Assembly (NCBI RefSeq): GCF_019083805.1
Contig: NZ_JAHRDV010000004.1
Location: forward strand, 62,001 to 126,000
Length of the DNA stretch: 64,000 nucleotides
From: Acetobacter estunensis
GTDB lineage: Bacteria; Pseudomonadota; Alphaproteobacteria; Acetobacterales; Acetobacteraceae
Reading direction: 5' to 3'
The position numbers and the translations under genes were made by a program. How positions within the stretch are numbered: the first letter of the stretch is position 1; each line of letters starts with the position of its first letter. Shown here in pieces: positions 60,131-64,000 of this stretch. The notes below the pieces were generated by a model. That model saw only the letters and a list, made by a program, of their open reading frames with translations. It ran no database searches and had not been told where the DNA came from.

Positions 60131-60502
60131 TTACTTCGGACGCTTCGCGCCATAGAGCGAACGACGCTGGCGACGCTTCGCGATACCCTGCGTGTCGAGC
60201 ACGCCGCGCAGGATGTGATAGCGAACACCAGGAAGATCCTTGACGCGACCGCCGCGAATCAGGACGACGCTATGTTCCTGGAGGTTATGTCCCTCACCCG
60301 GAATGTAGCTCACCACCTCGTAGCCGTTCGTCAGACGCACCTTGGCGACCTTACGCAGCGCCGAGTTCGGCTTCTTCGGAGTGGTCGTATACACGCGTGT
60401 GCAAACGCCGCGCTTCTGCGGGCAGCCCTGAAGGGCCGGCACCTTATTGCGCTTGGCCGCAGGCTCGCGCCCCTTGGCGATCAGCTGGTTGATGGTCGGC
60501 AT
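60131..60502 (-). CDS. rpsL: 30S ribosomal protein S12
   Basis: 123 residues from [20 protein letters not shown]. The decoding-site loops [13 protein letters not shown] and [12 protein letters not shown] are wild-type, with Lys at the positions where streptomycin-resistance changes occur. The longer frame to 60622 is the leader. Confidence 0.98.
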   Translation of the reverse strand: MPTINQLIAKGREPAAKRNKVPALQGCPQKRGVCTRVYTTTPKKPNSALRKVAKVRLTNGYEVVSYIPGEGHNLQEHSVVLIRGGRVKDLPGVRYHILRGVLDTQGIAKRRQRRSLYGAKRPK

Positions 60503-60880
60503 GCGCCTTTCCCGATCCTTACACAGTTCGGCCGGCGAACCCTCACTTCGGTTGCCGACTGTCATCCAAAACCACTCCCCGGACGCACATGCACCCAGAG
60601 AGGCTATCTTTACATCCGGCACCTTGAGGGAAACCGCATGTTTACCCTGCTGCTTTCGGGACCGCTGAACGGCCGTCCGGAATGGGGGTAACCGAGGGCG
60701 CGGAAACTACGAGCGAGAAGCGGCGGAGTCAAGCGACCCAACCGATTCGCCACAGGGATTTCCACGTCATGTATTCCGGACAGGCACCCGCTTGGAACTC
60801 TGCGGCGCCGCGACGCAACGAATTGAGCCGCTCTTAACGCGCAATCGCCTCGATGACCAGAGGATTCGCGGAAAACCCAT
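60503..60880. other. Intergenic stretch between rpoC terminator and rpsL
   Basis: About 380 bp with no credible gene. It should hold the promoter for the rpsL-rpsG-tuf unit, but I could not identify -35/-10 boxes with confidence. Confidence 0.4.
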
Positions 60881-60908
60881 AAAAAAAGCCGATCCCGAAG
60901 GACCGGCT
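60881..60908 (-). terminator. Terminator of rpoC, UUCG tetraloop
   Basis: On the minus strand a 9-bp stem (one G-U pair) closed by a TTCG loop is followed by seven T. It lies 24 nt after the rpoC stop and separates rpoBC from the rpsL unit. Confidence 0.92.
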
Positions 60909-60932
60909 CCTTTATTCTGACGATCCGAAAGA

Positions 60933-64000
<3,068 letters not shown>

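Overview
This window looks like a chromosomal segment of an acetic acid bacterium (Alphaproteobacteria, Acetobacteraceae). The evidence is the high-GC coding bias, alphaproteobacterial ribosomal order with adk between secY and rpsM, a ppiD-like/trpE pair divergent from tpiA-secG-pyrG-kdsA, an OprB-type sugar porin, and two exported sugar-lactonase-like proteins that suit periplasmic sugar oxidation. The genus cannot be fixed from the sequence alone.

Layout. 1-3.5 kb: the end of a porin gene, a polyphosphate kinase 2 and a PiT phosphate transporter. 3.5-8 kb (minus): a PpiD-like chaperone, trpE and a capsule-type glycosyltransferase in one tight run. 8.2-14 kb (plus): tpiA, secG, pyrG, kdsA, an AGE-family epimerase and an unknown GDNCEFG protein. 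14-19.8 kb (minus): a GlpA-like FAD protein with a C-terminal BFD-like cysteine cluster, a second FAD oxidoreductase and a glycerol-kinase-like FGGY kinase, overlapping as an operon, then an APC permease. 20-26.7 kb: an exported SMP-30 lactonase, a FUSC exporter, an MFS transporter, an NCS1 permease and an SDR. 26.8-31.3 kb: gmk-hldE, a low-GC family-25 glycosyltransferase, a decayed copy of the hldE 3' end, and a PAP2 enzyme. 31.4-41.1 kb: an exported 6-phosphogluconolactonase-like protein, small membrane/stress proteins, a cardiolipin synthase-like PLD enzyme, trpBA, a low-GC Wzy-like membrane protein, a di-heme b / tetraheme c cytochrome pair, and DUF1328. 41.2-43.8 kb: a sulfonate/nitrate-type ABC importer.

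44-64 kb (minus) holds rpoC (5' end beyond the window), then rpsL-rpsG-tuf and the S10, spc and alpha ribosomal clusters in canonical order down to rplQ. fusA is missing from its usual place between rpsG and tuf. Structured, terminator-like gaps lie after rpoC, between tuf and rpsJ, between rplE and rpsN, and between rplO and secY.

The most unusual items are the hldE relic flanking a low-GC glycosyltransferase, which marks an acquisition or duplication scar; the transmembrane b/c multiheme module; the three-gene glycerol-type operon; and the missing fusA. I found no CRISPR array, tRNA, rRNA, intact insertion sequence or phage, and no clear wholly new system.
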